This document shows positions 1-9,664 of a DNA stretch of 64,000 nucleotides, piece by piece. Under the pieces are notes generated by a model. The model was given only the letters and a program-made list of their open reading frames with translations, did not search any database and was not told the DNA's origin. Numbering within the stretch: position 1 is the stretch's first letter; every line of letters starts with the position of its first letter. This DNA comes from Paenibacillus donghaensis (GTDB lineage Bacteria; Bacillota; Bacilli; Paenibacillales; Paenibacillaceae), in contig NZ_CP021780.1 in assembly GCF_002192415.1 (NCBI RefSeq), positions 2,480,001 to 2,544,000 on the forward strand, written 5' to 3'. The position numbers and the translations under genes are program-made.

Positions 1-2
1 AT

Positions 3-1016
3 GCAGACGCCGATGCTGATGCCGACGCGGATGCCGACGCGGATGCCGACGCCGACGCGGATGCCGATGCAGACGCCGATGCCGACGCGGATGCGGATGC
101 CGACGCCGACGCTGATGCCGACGCGGATGCCGATGCCGATGCCGACGCGGATGCCGATGCCGACGCGGATGCCGACGCCGATGCCGACGCTGACGCTGAT
201 GCTAAAGCCGATGCCGACGCGGATGCCGACGCCGATGCCGATGCCGATGCCGATGCCGATGCCGATGCCGATGCCGATGCCGACGCTGATGCCGATGCTG
301 ATGCTGATGCCGATGCCGACGCGGATGCCGACGCCGACGCGGATGCCGATGCCGATGCCGACGCGGATGCTAAAGCCGACGCAGATGCCGACGCGGATGC
401 CGATGCTAAAGCCGAAGCGGATGCTGATGCCGACGCCGATGCTGATGCTGATGCCGACGCCGACGCGGATGCCGATGCCGACGCCGATGCCGATGCCGAT
501 GCCGACGCTGATGCCGATGCCGACGCCGATGCCGACGCGGATGCCGACGCCGATGCCGACGCTGACGCGGATGCAGACGCCGATGCCGACGCTGACGCCG
601 ACGCTGACGCTGATGCCGACGCTGATGCTAAAGCCGATGCCGACGCCGACGCGGATGCCGACGCCGATGCCGACGCTGACGCTGATGCTGACGCCGATGC
701 CGACGCTGATGCTGACGCCGACGCTGACGCTGATGCCGACGCTGATGCTAAAGCCGATGCCGACGCCGACGCGGATGCCGATGCGGATGCCGATGCCGAC
801 GCCGACGCTGACGCTGATGCCGACGCTGATGCTAAAGCCGACGCCGACGCGGATGCCGACGCTGATGCTGATGCCGACGCAGACGCGGATGCGGATGCTA
901 AAGCCGATGCCGATGCCGACGCCGACGCCGATGCGGATGCTAAAGCCGACGCCGATGCGGATGCGGATGCGGATGCCGATGCCGATGCCGACGCCGACGC
1001 TGATGCTGATGCTGAT
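3..1016 (+). repeat. GCN-GAY hexanucleotide coding repeat with 120-bp higher-order unit
   Basis: About 1 kb of tandem 6-bp units (GCN GAY) encodes the Ala-Asp tract. Blocks containing GCTAAAGCC recur near 200, 370, 405, 627, 747, 831, 897 and 940. The 60 bases from 601 are identical to those from 721, which points to recent expansion by slippage or unequal exchange in a 120-bp unit. Open frames reading Met-Pro-Thr repeats on the same strand are artefacts of the repeat. Confidence 0.9.
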
Positions 1017-1274
1017 TCGACAGCTAACGCTGGGCACAATACCTTTACAAACGGAAACAATACCGTGATCAACTACACTGATAATACTGGTCCATTTATT
1101 GCTATGACTATATCTACACTTTCTATGCTGGAAGCTTTGAAGGGAAACCAGAATTCAAACAATATAGAAGCCATGATCACCACCCTAACTAATACACTGA
1201 ATGGATTGTTACAATCTGGAAACGATAACCGTAAAACTATCCTTAATGCTATTAATTCTCTCAGACAAGAGTGA
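3..1274 (+). CDS. Ala-Asp repeat surface protein, 5' end outside window
   Basis: The reading frame starting at base 3 stays open from the window edge to the TGA at 1272-1274. About 169 dipeptides are almost pure Ala-Asp, with eight Lys (GCT AAA units) and one Glu in place of Asp. An 86-residue non-repetitive tail follows, rich in Asn and Thr, then helix-like ([27 protein letters not shown]). The repeat is extremely acidic and probably extended. I recognise no family. The tail may be an oligomerisation or anchoring domain, in the way that repeat-rich spore-surface or adhesin proteins carry a C-terminal head; that is inference. The next gene is 27 bp away and a glycan operon follows. The N terminus, and so any signal peptide, is outside the window. 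Confidence 0.8.
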   Translation, partial: ADADADADADADADADADADADADADADADADADADADADADADADADADADADADADADADADADAKADADADADADADADADADADADADADADADADADADADADADADADADADADADAKADADADADADAKAEADADADADADADADADADADADADADADADADADADADADADADADADADADADADADADADADADADADAKADADADADADADADADADADADADADADADADADADADAKADADADADADADADADADADADADADAKADADADADADADADADADADAKADADADADADADAKADADADADADADADADADADADADSTANAGHNTFTNGNNTVINYTDNTGPFIAMTISTLSMLEALKGNQNSNNIEAMITTLTNTLNGLLQSGNDNRKTILNAINSLRQE

Positions 1275-1301
1275 AAAATTAAAAGATTGAGGGAGGATTA
1301 T

Positions 1302-1643
1302 ATGTCACGAACAAACGTATCCCGCTGTACGATTCCTACGAGGAAAGATAGCAATAACCTATATGTGAAAATTAAAAACAACAACGAAAAATTTAGTCGT
1401 CAATTTAATATGAATGTATACGATAAAGATTTGTCAACAAAAGAATCATTACCCATTTATGTAGATGACCAACTTACACCTGTAGATACCCTGGAGCCTG
1501 GAGCACAGAAAGTCTATAGAATAGACGTGTCGAAAGTAGCAGGAAAGGTTGTTTTCGAAATTATTCAAAAAACAGGCGGCTCAGGTATTAAAGTATCCAG
1601 AAACAACAAAAATCCAGCTTCCGTAGAATTACAAATTAAATAA
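1302..1643 (+). CDS. small beta-rich protein downstream of Ala-Asp protein
   Basis: A 113-residue protein starting at the ATG at 1302, preceded by GGGAGG seven bases upstream. An upstream in-frame TTG at 1287 would place the ribosome site inside the gene, so I reject it. No signal peptide or membrane segment is visible. The sequence alternates hydrophobic and polar residues (NNLYVKIKNNN, GGSGIKVSRNN), suggesting a beta-sandwich. It lies 27 bp after the Ala-Asp gene and ahead of a strong terminator, so the two are probably co-transcribed and may act on the same cell or spore surface. I do not recognise the family. Confidence 0.75.
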   Translation: MSRTNVSRCTIPTRKDSNNLYVKIKNNNEKFSRQFNMNVYDKDLSTKESLPIYVDDQLTPVDTLEPGAQKVYRIDVSKVAGKVVFEIIQKTGGSGIKVSRNNKNPASVELQIK

Positions 1644-1666
1644 ACTCTCATGACCCTACTGGGTTA

Positions 1667-1700
1667 GAGGCTATGATGAAATGATATCATAGCCTCTTTT
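1667..1700 (+). terminator. rho-independent terminator
   Basis: An 11-bp stem GAGGCTATGAT / ATCATAGCCTC is followed by TTTT. It closes the two-gene Ala-Asp unit and separates it from the glycan operon. Confidence 0.85.
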
Positions 1701-1879
1701 CATGCCTCCCAATCCTACATACTTATTATGAACCGGCCAGTCTGCAGCGCGGCCATATATAACGAGAAGTATGGTCATATACAGGGCTCATGCCTTTTTT
1801 ATATTTCTATGATATCTGCCGTTACCGAAAAAAAATTTGTTCATATTCTATTTCTAAAGATCCAAGAAAGGGGGAGGAT

Positions 1880-3169
1880 TTGAAGCTTAGTGTTGTAGGA
1901 TTGGGTTATATCGGTTTGCCAACAGCCGTCATGTTTGCCAATTCTGGAATGAATGTTCATGGAGTTGATGTGAATCCGAATGTGATCGACATGATTCGTT
2001 CAAAACGAATTCATTTGCACGAACCCGGTATGGAAAAAGCCTTGAAGGATGCGATCGACACGGGGACGTTCACGGTTTCGATGCAGCCGCAGGAAGCGGA
2101 TGCCTTTATTATAGCCGTGCCGACACCAATTGGCCCCGGCAAAACGGCTGATTTGTCGCAAGTTGTCAAGGCTGCGGAAATGCTTGTTCCCATTTTAAAG
2201 GCAGGTGATTTGGTCGTTCTCGAATCTACGGTACCCCCTAAAACGGTGGAGTCGTTACTGCTTCCTGTGCTCAGACAAACGAATCTGGTCATCGGCGAAC
2301 AACTGTTTGTTTGTAATTCTCCCGAGCGGGTGCTACCTGGCAGGCTGTTTCACGAACTGAAGCATAATGACCGGATTGTCGGAGGAGTAACCCCACTTTC
2401 TGCTCAAAAGTGTGCGGAACTGTACGAACGAATTGTACAGGGGACCATTCACATTACCGATACCATAACCGCCGAAATGGTCAAACTGATGGAAAACACA
2501 TACCGTGACGTCAATATCGCGTTGGCAAACGAACTGGCAAGAGTTGCGGAAGAGGTCGGTTTTGACATTTGGGAAGCGATCGAATTAGCTAACTCGCATC
2601 CCAGAGTTCATATTCATTCTCCCGGTCCTGGTGTCGGAGGTCATTGTATTGCTGTCGATCCATGGTTTATTTTCGAAAAAGCGCCCAAGGCCGCCCGATT
2701 GATCGAGCTGTCGCGAATAACGAATGACGATGTTCCTCATCTGGTTTCAAATCGGATCCGGGAAATGGTAAGGGATATCCATAAGCCTGTCATCACTCTC
2801 CTGGGTGTTGCATTTAAAGGCGATATAGACGACATCAGAGAGAGTCCCTCCCTTGTCATAATAAACGAGCTTCGCACAAACGGTTATCAGCTTAAAATTT
2901 ACGATCCCTATGTCAAACAGGATATGGCGGAGAAGGCGCCTACATTGCATGAAGCGGTGACGGGATCCGATTGCATCGTCCTACTTACCGACCATGCGAT
3001 TTTCAAAAATATTGATTTCGACCAAATCGGAAGGTTGATGCGATCGCGGCGGATCATCGATACCCGAAATATGGTGGATCTTAATCGTCTGCGGCTTGCG
3101 GGATTTTTATGCCAAAAAATCGGAACACAGATTGCGCACGTTGCAGCACACCGGGATGAGGGGAGGTGA
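1880..3169 (+). CDS. UDP-sugar 6-dehydrogenase, WecC/TuaD-like
   Basis: A 429-residue nucleotide-sugar dehydrogenase that oxidises a UDP-hexose (UDP-glucose or UDP-N-acetylmannosamine) to the uronic acid with two NAD+. The N-terminal Rossmann motif is VVGLGYIGLPTA. The catalytic Cys sits in GVGGHCIAVDPW near residue 260, and the UDP-binding C-terminal domain contains GVAFKGDIDDIRESP. The TTG start at 1880 follows AGGGGGAGG and gives the expected N terminus; the longer in-frame extension has no homology-like features. First gene of the glycan operon, overlapping the next gene by four bases. GHCIAVDP favours the UDP-ManNAc dehydrogenase (WecC) branch, but substrate is not certain. Confidence 0.9.
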   Translation: MKLSVVGLGYIGLPTAVMFANSGMNVHGVDVNPNVIDMIRSKRIHLHEPGMEKALKDAIDTGTFTVSMQPQEADAFIIAVPTPIGPGKTADLSQVVKAAEMLVPILKAGDLVVLESTVPPKTVESLLLPVLRQTNLVIGEQLFVCNSPERVLPGRLFHELKHNDRIVGGVTPLSAQKCAELYERIVQGTIHITDTITAEMVKLMENTYRDVNIALANELARVAEEVGFDIWEAIELANSHPRVHIHSPGPGVGGHCIAVDPWFIFEKAPKAARLIELSRITNDDVPHLVSNRIREMVRDIHKPVITLLGVAFKGDIDDIRESPSLVIINELRTNGYQLKIYDPYVKQDMAEKAPTLHEAVTGSDCIVLLTDHAIFKNIDFDQIGRLMRSRRIIDTRNMVDLNRLRLAGFLCQKIGTQIAHVAAHRDEGR

Positions 3170-4941
3170 GCCTGTTCGAAATGAATGAACATCAAGAGGA
3201 CCGGGAACTACTGCGGGCAATGATCAGGGAGAGGATCAGACATCTCAAGCCGTATAGCTTAAGCGGTTGCGGGCGGCCCGACATCCGAGTGGCTTGTATC
3301 ATGGATACGTTCAGCTATGCCTGCTTCAAATACGAATGCACACTGATGCATCTGAACGCCTCAATCTGGAAGCGACAAATCCGACGTTTTAAACCGAATT
3401 TGTTATTGGTAGAATCCGCATGGCGGGGGCTCGACGGTTCATGGCGGCGCCAACTTCACGATATCGGCGGAGATCCGGCTGCGGAAATACGGAAATTGAT
3501 CAGGTTTTGCAGGAAAAACGGAATACCCACCGTGTTTTGGAACAAGGAGGATTCTCCAAACTACAAACACTTCATCTCTACCGCTAAATTATTTGATTAC
3601 GTATTTACTACCGACGCAAACTGTATCAAGCGGTATAGACGGGATCTGGGGCACGACCGGGTCAGCGTGCTTCCTTTTGCCGCACAGCCCGCTCTCCATA
3701 ATCCCGTTGGTTCCAGCTATCAATCAAAGGATAATGTGGCCTTCGCAGGAAGCTGGTATCGAACCAAATATCCCCACAGGATCAAGGATATGTTGTTGAT
3801 TCTGGGTCCGGCCCGGAAATATAATTTGCATATTTTTGACCGAAAACGTGATTACAGAATCAACAATAATTATAAGTTTCCCCAAAGATATCACCCTTAT
3901 ATTGTAGGCGTATTGTCCTATGAAAAGATGGTGGAGGCATACAAACTTTACAAGGTATTTCTAAATGTAAACTCGGTAAAAGACAGTCCGACGATGTTTT
4001 CGAGAAGAGTTTTTGAAATACTTGCATCAGGAACGAATGTGATCAGCACTTACTCCCTAGGAATCGAAACTATGTTTCCCGGAATTGTGCCGATCACGGA
4101 ATCGGTCGATGAGTCGAATGCTATCTTAAACAACCTGCTTCATAACGCCCATTACAGCGAGCGGCTCAGTTTGTTGGGGCTGCGCGAAGTACATCAGAAG
4201 CATTTGTACAGACACAGGCTCGATCACATTCTTAAAACGCTCAGGTTTGCGACATCCGGACATAACGGAGTGGCGATTATCGCCTGTCAAGATCAATATG
4301 TATATCTAGATCGGCTGCTCAAGAGCTTTCATAACCAGGATTGGGAACATAAAGAGCTGATCCTTTTGTTTGATAAGAGCAGCATATCCGAAAAGCAAAT
4401 AAAGGAATTGCATTCCGAACCGAACGTATCGCTATATCTGTTTTCCGAAGAGACCTCTTTTGATGAGCGCATCGGCTTTGCTCTCCGTCATACCGATTAC
4501 GATCGCGTCGCGATGATGAATGGAGCAGATTATTATGCTGAGCATTTCCTGACCGACCTGATGCATGCCTTTCATTATACGGATGCCCCTATCGTCGGTA
4601 AGTGTGCCCGGTATATATACCTGGAATCTCGGAAACAATTGCTGCTCGTTTCCGCGGATAAAGAGAACCGGTATGTCGATCGGCTAAGTGCGGAAGCAAT
4701 GATCGTCAAAAAGGAGGTTTTTTCTGAGATTTCATTGCGCGGCAGATCGAAGGATGGGGTTGAACGTTTTTTTTCGGACTGTCGGAATAGCGGCATAAAA
4801 ATGTTCGCAGCGGATAAATTCAATTACATCCGTAATATACAGGAAAGCGACGAGTCGCTCTTATACGGGGACGATGCAGATACCGAAAAGGCTGCGGTCG
4901 TAGCCTGCAACGGTGATCATGTCGCATATGCCACAATATAG
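3166..4941 (+). CDS. CgeB-like glycosyltransferase with C-terminal GT2-like domain
   Basis: A 591-residue cytoplasmic protein. Residues about 100-330 match the CgeB/spore-maturation type of glycosyltransferase: FWNKEDSPNYKHF, then YVFTTDANCIKRYR, and late in the domain RRVFEILASGTNVIST, the donor-binding region of GT-B enzymes. From about residue 365 a second domain begins HNGVAIIACQDQYVYLDRLL and continues with ELILLFDKSS, like the start of a GT-A/GT2 fold, with NGADYYAEHF as a possible acidic motif. Starts with GTG at 3166 overlapping the previous stop. CgeB proteins glycosylate the outermost spore layer in Bacillus, so a spore or cell-surface glycan role is reasonable. Acceptor unknown. 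Confidence 0.8.
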   Translation: MSLFEMNEHQEDRELLRAMIRERIRHLKPYSLSGCGRPDIRVACIMDTFSYACFKYECTLMHLNASIWKRQIRRFKPNLLLVESAWRGLDGSWRRQLHDIGGDPAAEIRKLIRFCRKNGIPTVFWNKEDSPNYKHFISTAKLFDYVFTTDANCIKRYRRDLGHDRVSVLPFAAQPALHNPVGSSYQSKDNVAFAGSWYRTKYPHRIKDMLLILGPARKYNLHIFDRKRDYRINNNYKFPQRYHPYIVGVLSYEKMVEAYKLYKVFLNVNSVKDSPTMFSRRVFEILASGTNVISTYSLGIETMFPGIVPITESVDESNAILNNLLHNAHYSERLSLLGLREVHQKHLYRHRLDHILKTLRFATSGHNGVAIIACQDQYVYLDRLLKSFHNQDWEHKELILLFDKSSISEKQIKELHSEPNVSLYLFSEETSFDERIGFALRHTDYDRVAMMNGADYYAEHFLTDLMHAFHYTDAPIVGKCARYIYLESRKQLLLVSADKENRYVDRLSAEAMIVKKEVFSEISLRGRSKDGVERFFSDCRNSGIKMFAADKFNYIRNIQESDESLLYGDDADTEKAAVVACNGDHVAYATI

Positions 4942-4944
4942 GCG

Positions 4945-6795
4945 ATGCTAACGATAGGACGTGAGAGACTAATTAAGGTGACTAAACAAGGAGATCACTC
5001 GTCTGACCATGGAATAAGGTTTCATGATTATCCCAGAATCACTTTGGATGAATGGGACGTAAACAGTTTACTTGAGATTGCATCCCTTATGGGTGTAACC
5101 CCGGAAGCCCAGAGGCGGCCAATGTGGGAGGTTATCAGCGGATCTTTGTTAAGATCCAGCTCACATCTGCCAATCACCCATGAAACCGATAAGTTGTTAA
5201 CCGATTTATTCTCCGGAAAACATAGTTGGACATGTCTGCGGATGCGATGGCTGGTCGAACGGGGAGAACTTGAAGAAGTACAGCGAAAATTGCATGATTT
5301 TGCGGCGCCTCAAAAGGTGAAAATCCTCCTCTATCTTGCGAAAATCTGCTATCAATACAATGATTGCATTACTGCATTGAACTATGCGAAACAAGCTTAT
5401 CGCATCGACGTCAATAATGTGCAAGTGCACAGGCGGCTTGCGAGCATCCATCATCGACTCGGGAACATCACAGAACGGTTGTTTTTTCTGAAGCGGATTA
5501 ATGAGCGGTTCGGCCGCCTCTATGACAATGAGCTGGCAAATGCGCGTGACGAAATCCGACATTTGCACAAACAATGGAAATTGGATGACGATTTGTGCCG
5601 TATCGTTCATGGCTCTACGATAGTCCACGTATGGAACAAATCCTTCCCGTCAATAAACGGTTATACCGTGAGAAATGCGGAAATCATTAAACACCAAAAG
5701 GAAATGGGACTGCATGCCGTCGGCGTTACGAAACTGGGATGGCCCCCGGCTGACCATTGCGATTCAGTCCAAACCGACCTTAACGGGATCGACATGTATC
5801 GCCTTTACGATCCGAACCCTATCGAGTTGAACAAGGTACCGATGAGCCAATATTTCCGGTTATATGCCCTTCGGTTCGCCAAATTACTCGAGCATCTGAA
5901 GCCGGGCATTATTCATGCGGCATCGAATTTTCAAAACGCTCTTCCTCCGCTTGTGGTAGGCCGTAAGCTTGGAATCCGGACGGTTTATGAAGTGAGAGGC
6001 ATGTGGCATTATACCCAATCTTCAAAAACGGGAGGGTTTGAGCATTCGGAGCGGTATCGCTTACACGAAGCTTATGAATTGACCTGCTGCCGGCTTGCCG
6101 ATCGGGTCGTTGTCATCAGCGATTCTTTAAAAAAACTTCTGATTGATCTGGGTATTCCTTCGGAGAAAATAACAGTTGTTTATAACGGGGTGAATGTCAA
6201 CTATTTTCAACCGCAACCGCCCTGTCCCGAGTTGCAGCAGACCCTCGGTCTCGAGGGAAAACTCGTTGTCGGATTTGTTGGAACCTTGGAGAAGTACGAA
6301 GGACTGGACTATTTGCTTCACGCTCTGGCTATCCTGCAAGAGCAGCGAAGGGATATAAAGCTGATTATCGTCGGAGACGGACCCGCCTTGCCCGATTTGC
6401 ATATACTGTCAGTGACACTTGGTCTGCAAAGAGAAGTCTCATTTGTCGGTGCGGTCCCACGTGAGCAGGTTAGGAGGTTTTACTCGGTCATGGATATCGT
6501 ACCCTTTCCGCGAACGAGGGCGAAGGTTTGCGAGCTGGTGACACCACTGAAGCCATACGAAGCGATGGCAATGGGGAAAACCGTAATGGTCAGCGATATA
6601 CCGGCCTTACGGGAAATAGTGTCGGACGGTAACACCGGCCTGATGTTTCAGCCGGAGAATGCCGCGTCGCTCGCGGAGGCGATAGCCAGTGCCCAGCAGC
6701 ATCCCTACTTGGGAAGGAAAGCGAGGGAATGGGTGGTAGAAAAAAGGGACTGGCGCAACCTTATACGCGGCTATGTTGACGTCTACAACGAATAA
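4945..6795 (+). CDS. GT4-family glycosyltransferase with N-terminal helical repeats
   Basis: A 616-residue protein. The N-terminal 200 residues include TPR-like helices (KILLYLAKICYQYNDCITALNYAKQA is the clearest stretch, split here only for description). The rest is a GT-B retaining glycosyltransferase: FPSINGYTVRNAE begins the acceptor domain, AADRVVVIS-like text precedes VVYNGVNVNYFQP, and LKPYEAMAMGKTVMVSDIPA with the E-x7-E type donor-site pattern lies near residue 545. Starts four bases after the previous stop; a GTG at 4978 is an alternative start. It probably adds a sugar to the glycan built by this operon. Donor and acceptor are not visible from sequence. Confidence 0.85.
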   Translation: MLTIGRERLIKVTKQGDHSSDHGIRFHDYPRITLDEWDVNSLLEIASLMGVTPEAQRRPMWEVISGSLLRSSSHLPITHETDKLLTDLFSGKHSWTCLRMRWLVERGELEEVQRKLHDFAAPQKVKILLYLAKICYQYNDCITALNYAKQAYRIDVNNVQVHRRLASIHHRLGNITERLFFLKRINERFGRLYDNELANARDEIRHLHKQWKLDDDLCRIVHGSTIVHVWNKSFPSINGYTVRNAEIIKHQKEMGLHAVGVTKLGWPPADHCDSVQTDLNGIDMYRLYDPNPIELNKVPMSQYFRLYALRFAKLLEHLKPGIIHAASNFQNALPPLVVGRKLGIRTVYEVRGMWHYTQSSKTGGFEHSERYRLHEAYELTCCRLADRVVVISDSLKKLLIDLGIPSEKITVVYNGVNVNYFQPQPPCPELQQTLGLEGKLVVGFVGTLEKYEGLDYLLHALAILQEQRRDIKLIIVGDGPALPDLHILSVTLGLQREVSFVGAVPREQVRRFYSVMDIVPFPRTRAKVCELVTPLKPYEAMAMGKTVMVSDIPALREIVSDGNTGLMFQPENAASLAEAIASAQQHPYLGRKAREWVVEKRDWRNLIRGYVDVYNE

Positions 6796-6839
6796 AAACA
6801 CCGGAAATAAGGAATCAGTGAAAGAGGGGAGAAGTTTCT

Positions 6840-7619
6840 TTGAAAATATCGGGTATCGATTCGAGTTTGCCCGTCGTTCCCGTAAGTTATCGATCGGAAA
6901 ATCATACCTGTGACGCACAAGAAAACAGGGAGGACTATATCGTCGATTATTTAAACGACTACGTAGGCCGTGGCCAGCCAATCGAAACTGCTGCCGGTTG
7001 GTTGGATCTAAGAAATCAAACCTATGAGAACTACATTATTAAAACAAAACGAACATATAAGAGTACAAGGTCGGCAGAGTATGCAGCAGGCAAGTCGTTA
7101 AAACAGGGATTCTATGTAAAGCCCTTTGTGAGGAGGCTGTTTACTCCCGATATTATCTCAATCACTCATTCCAAGGAAGTCCGCAGCGGAGGACCGAGGA
7201 GTGGGTTTCTTCTCGAAACTTTGGAAGATATAGGAGGACCGCCGCCACAATATTATCACTTTCGGATGCCGGATTGTCCATTTCATTACTCGATTTTTTG
7301 GGGAATCTTTATGGCTGCCCCGGGTCACGTACAGGGAGAAGTGGTGACGGACGAACGGCTTGTCGGATTCATCCATTTGCGGCGAACGGGGAGTGTCGCC
7401 TTGTACACGCTAATCCTCGGACACGGCGATTATTTAAGTGACGGGATCATGTTCCATCTCCATTTGGAAATCGTTAAATGGATCTTGGACGATGACAATC
7501 CATACGGTCAAGGATTGGAGCATTTGATATATGGCCGTTACTATGACGGCGGGGAAGGCCGGATTACATGGCGGAAAAAAACGGGTTTTGAACCCGCTTA
7601 TCTTGTGCATCCCGATTGA
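6840..7619 (+). CDS. GNAT-like acyltransferase, glycan operon
   Basis: A 259-residue protein starting with TTG at 6840, with GAGGGGAG upstream. The middle carries a YKSTRSAEYAAGKSLKQGF segment and RSGGPRSGF, and the C-terminal half has the alternating strands of an acetyltransferase-type fold (GEVVTDERLVGFIHLRR, then SVALYTLILGHGDYL). No signal peptide. The position between glycosyltransferase and deacetylase genes suggests it modifies a sugar precursor or the finished glycan with an acyl or aminoacyl group. The fold assignment is from pattern only; the catalytic function is inferred. Confidence 0.5.
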   Translation: MKISGIDSSLPVVPVSYRSENHTCDAQENREDYIVDYLNDYVGRGQPIETAAGWLDLRNQTYENYIIKTKRTYKSTRSAEYAAGKSLKQGFYVKPFVRRLFTPDIISITHSKEVRSGGPRSGFLLETLEDIGGPPPQYYHFRMPDCPFHYSIFWGIFMAAPGHVQGEVVTDERLVGFIHLRRTGSVALYTLILGHGDYLSDGIMFHLHLEIVKWILDDDNPYGQGLEHLIYGRYYDGGEGRITWRKKTGFEPAYLVHPD

Positions 7620-7632
7620 AAGGAGCATTCGA

Positions 7633-8607
7633 ATGGAACAAGCAGACAAACCGGAGAAGAAGCTTACGATATTTATTACGATTGATACGGAAGACGCATA
7701 CTTTACTACACCCAGGCTGATCACCGGAGAGGGATTGCCGGAGCAGCCGGGGATCGGAAAAATCATGGATATAATGGATCATCACTGTGTGAAAGGTAAT
7801 TTCTTCCTGGATGTATACGATGTTAAGTACGATCCTGCCCTGCTCCAAAAGATTGCCCGGAACATCCATCTCAGGGGTCATGAAGTGGAACTGCATACCC
7901 ATCCGTCCGGAAACCTTCCGTTTTACAGTAAGCCGATCTATCGGTATTCGTTACGGGAGCAGATTGACATTTTGGAGTATGGAAAAAAATTCATCGCCGA
8001 GCATACGGGATCGAGCCCGATTGCGCACAGAGGGGGATCTTACGCGATTAACGAAAACACGCTGTACGCTTTATCGGAGATCGGCTTACCGATCGATTCT
8101 TCAGTATTTCATCAACACCCCAATAATAATCTGGGAGAAATCCCGACCACTAATAAAACTATTTCCTATTATAACACCATCGAGATTCCGGTCACCTACG
8201 TCAAAATCATCTCGAAGACCGGAGAACTCCTGAAATCCAAATTCGATCTGGACTGGTTATCTTATGATGAACTGGTGAAAGTCATCCAACTAGCGAAAGC
8301 CCACGGGCTCAGGAAAATGACCCTCTTCTTGCACAGTTTCTCATTTATCAACAAGAAAACCAAACCCGCTGCAGCACCGGAGAATCCCTCGGCCCTGTAC
8401 CGGGACAAATCTTCGGGCGGAACTGTATACTGTGAAATATACGGTACCGATTACGCGGATATTTCTTCCTTCGACAGACTGCTTCACTACATGACGAGCG
8501 ATCCCGAAATTGAAGTGACCACGTTTAAAGATTGGTATGCAAGGAATAAGAATGAAGCTCCTGGTGAAGATTTTATTCCGGTCATCGACAGACTTATCAA
8601 GAGTTAA
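7633..8607 (+). CDS. polysaccharide deacetylase (CE4-like)
   Basis: A 324-residue protein, ATG at 7633 with AAAGGAG upstream and 13 bp after the preceding stop. The N-terminal strand IFITIDTEDAYFT carries the first acidic metal motif of NodB-like deacetylases, and HGHEVELHTHPSG-like text (RGHEVELHTHPSGNLPF, about residue 85) gives the His pair. SSPIAHRGGSYAINENTLYAL corresponds to the next NodB motif. No signal peptide or transmembrane segment is obvious, so it may act on a cytoplasmic, lipid-linked intermediate. Predicted to remove N-acetyl groups from the operon's glycan. Last gene before a terminator. Confidence 0.8.
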   Translation: MEQADKPEKKLTIFITIDTEDAYFTTPRLITGEGLPEQPGIGKIMDIMDHHCVKGNFFLDVYDVKYDPALLQKIARNIHLRGHEVELHTHPSGNLPFYSKPIYRYSLREQIDILEYGKKFIAEHTGSSPIAHRGGSYAINENTLYALSEIGLPIDSSVFHQHPNNNLGEIPTTNKTISYYNTIEIPVTYVKIISKTGELLKSKFDLDWLSYDELVKVIQLAKAHGLRKMTLFLHSFSFINKKTKPAAAPENPSALYRDKSSGGTVYCEIYGTDYADISSFDRLLHYMTSDPEIEVTTFKDWYARNKNEAPGEDFIPVIDRLIKS

Positions 8608-8680
8608 AGCGTGATTCACCAACACCGAGTCATCCCGATTGGAACATTGAAGGAAAACGGGGAGGCCCATAGCTGCGTAG

Positions 8681-8724
8681 AGCGATTCTCCTGTTACTGG
8701 AGGATCGCTGCTTTGCGTTTTTGT
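8681..8724 (+). terminator. terminator of glycan operon
   Basis: Stem AGCGATTCTCC / GGAGGATCGCT (one G-T pair) with a 7-base loop, then CTTTGCGTTTTTG. The rest of the gap up to 8973 shows no further gene or clear promoter. Confidence 0.8.
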
Positions 8725-8973
8725 TCATTGGCAGCTTGCTTCAGCAGATTATGGGCAAGGGAAAGCCACCCGACCTACATTTGATGTTCTTTCAAATAAT
8801 CGAATTCTTTATCGTATTTTCCCGACCTATGCATTGTTTCTATGGTCAAAATATATACTGATATGGCTTAGAGAAGACATGCCGTTATATGTTTCGATAG
8901 AAAATGACAAAAAAGTATCCCGACATTATAATTGTTATATATATCCTATAGCGGCACTGACCAGGAGGACGGC

Positions 8974-9560
8974 ATGCAATTTCAACCAATGTATTATGAT
9001 GGGGAATTACTTCTACCGAAGATTGAATTAAATATGACATCGAACCAATCGATTGGCATTATAACGGACTTGAAGCGAAAGCAACTTTTAATGAATCAAT
9101 TAGTGAATCATTCCCAATATTATTTATTTCGGACTGGGCAAAGCGAATATATGCGTTTAACGGTAGAAGAGCTCATAACCTTTCTAATCAAAGTAACGGT
9201 GAGGAATGAGCGTGTCGCTTTGTTAATGGATTATTTTGCTTTAAAAGAAGAACGGAAGGTAAAAATCAAGGATCTAAGCTCATCGAAAAGGATGTATGTG
9301 ACATTGCTGCGTGTCTTTTTTGCGCATCAGCCTACACTTGTACTGGAGGAACCCTACTTTTACTTGGAGGAGCAAGATCGTCGTCAATTTAAACGGATAC
9401 TAGGTGTCATCGATCCTACATCGTTAATCTGCAAAAAGTAAGAGAGATTATTACCTGGACGAAGAATAGCTACAGCTTGCGATTAAATACAGGTGAAGAT
9501 GCCGTGGTTCCGTTATCCCGTTCGAAATTGCATGAATTAAAAGCACTTCTTAACATTTAA
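8974..9560 (+). pseudogene. broken ABC-type/LytTR regulator of the downstream ABC exporter
   Basis: The ATG at 8974 follows AGGAGG and opens an ATPase-like N-terminal part (TLVLEEPYFYLEEQDRRQF resembles a degenerate Walker B/D-loop region). The frame then runs to a stop at 9439-9441. In another frame, starting at 9408, the sequence reads HRSYIVNLQKVREII and ends VPLSRSKLHELKALLNI at 9558-9560: unmistakably the C-terminal half of a LytTR DNA-binding domain. The ATPase and LytTR parts are therefore joined out of frame, with the first half of the LytTR domain (about 60 residues) deleted near 9400. Intact relatives are ABC-LytTR fusion regulators next to ABC genes. This one is probably non-functional. 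Confidence 0.75.
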
Positions 9561-9664
9561 ATGGTACCATTCAGGCGATTACAGCTACATTTCGGCGGGT
9601 TTTGATGGCTGGAAGCATGCAATCTGTATATGTTTAAGTCATCAACGCTAAGGAAGTGGTGTTC

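Noticed and set aside
1..1068. 355-codon frame of Met-Pro-Thr-Arg repeats
   Set aside because: It is the same hexanucleotide repeat read one base off; the Ala-Asp frame continues into a normal protein end, this one does not.
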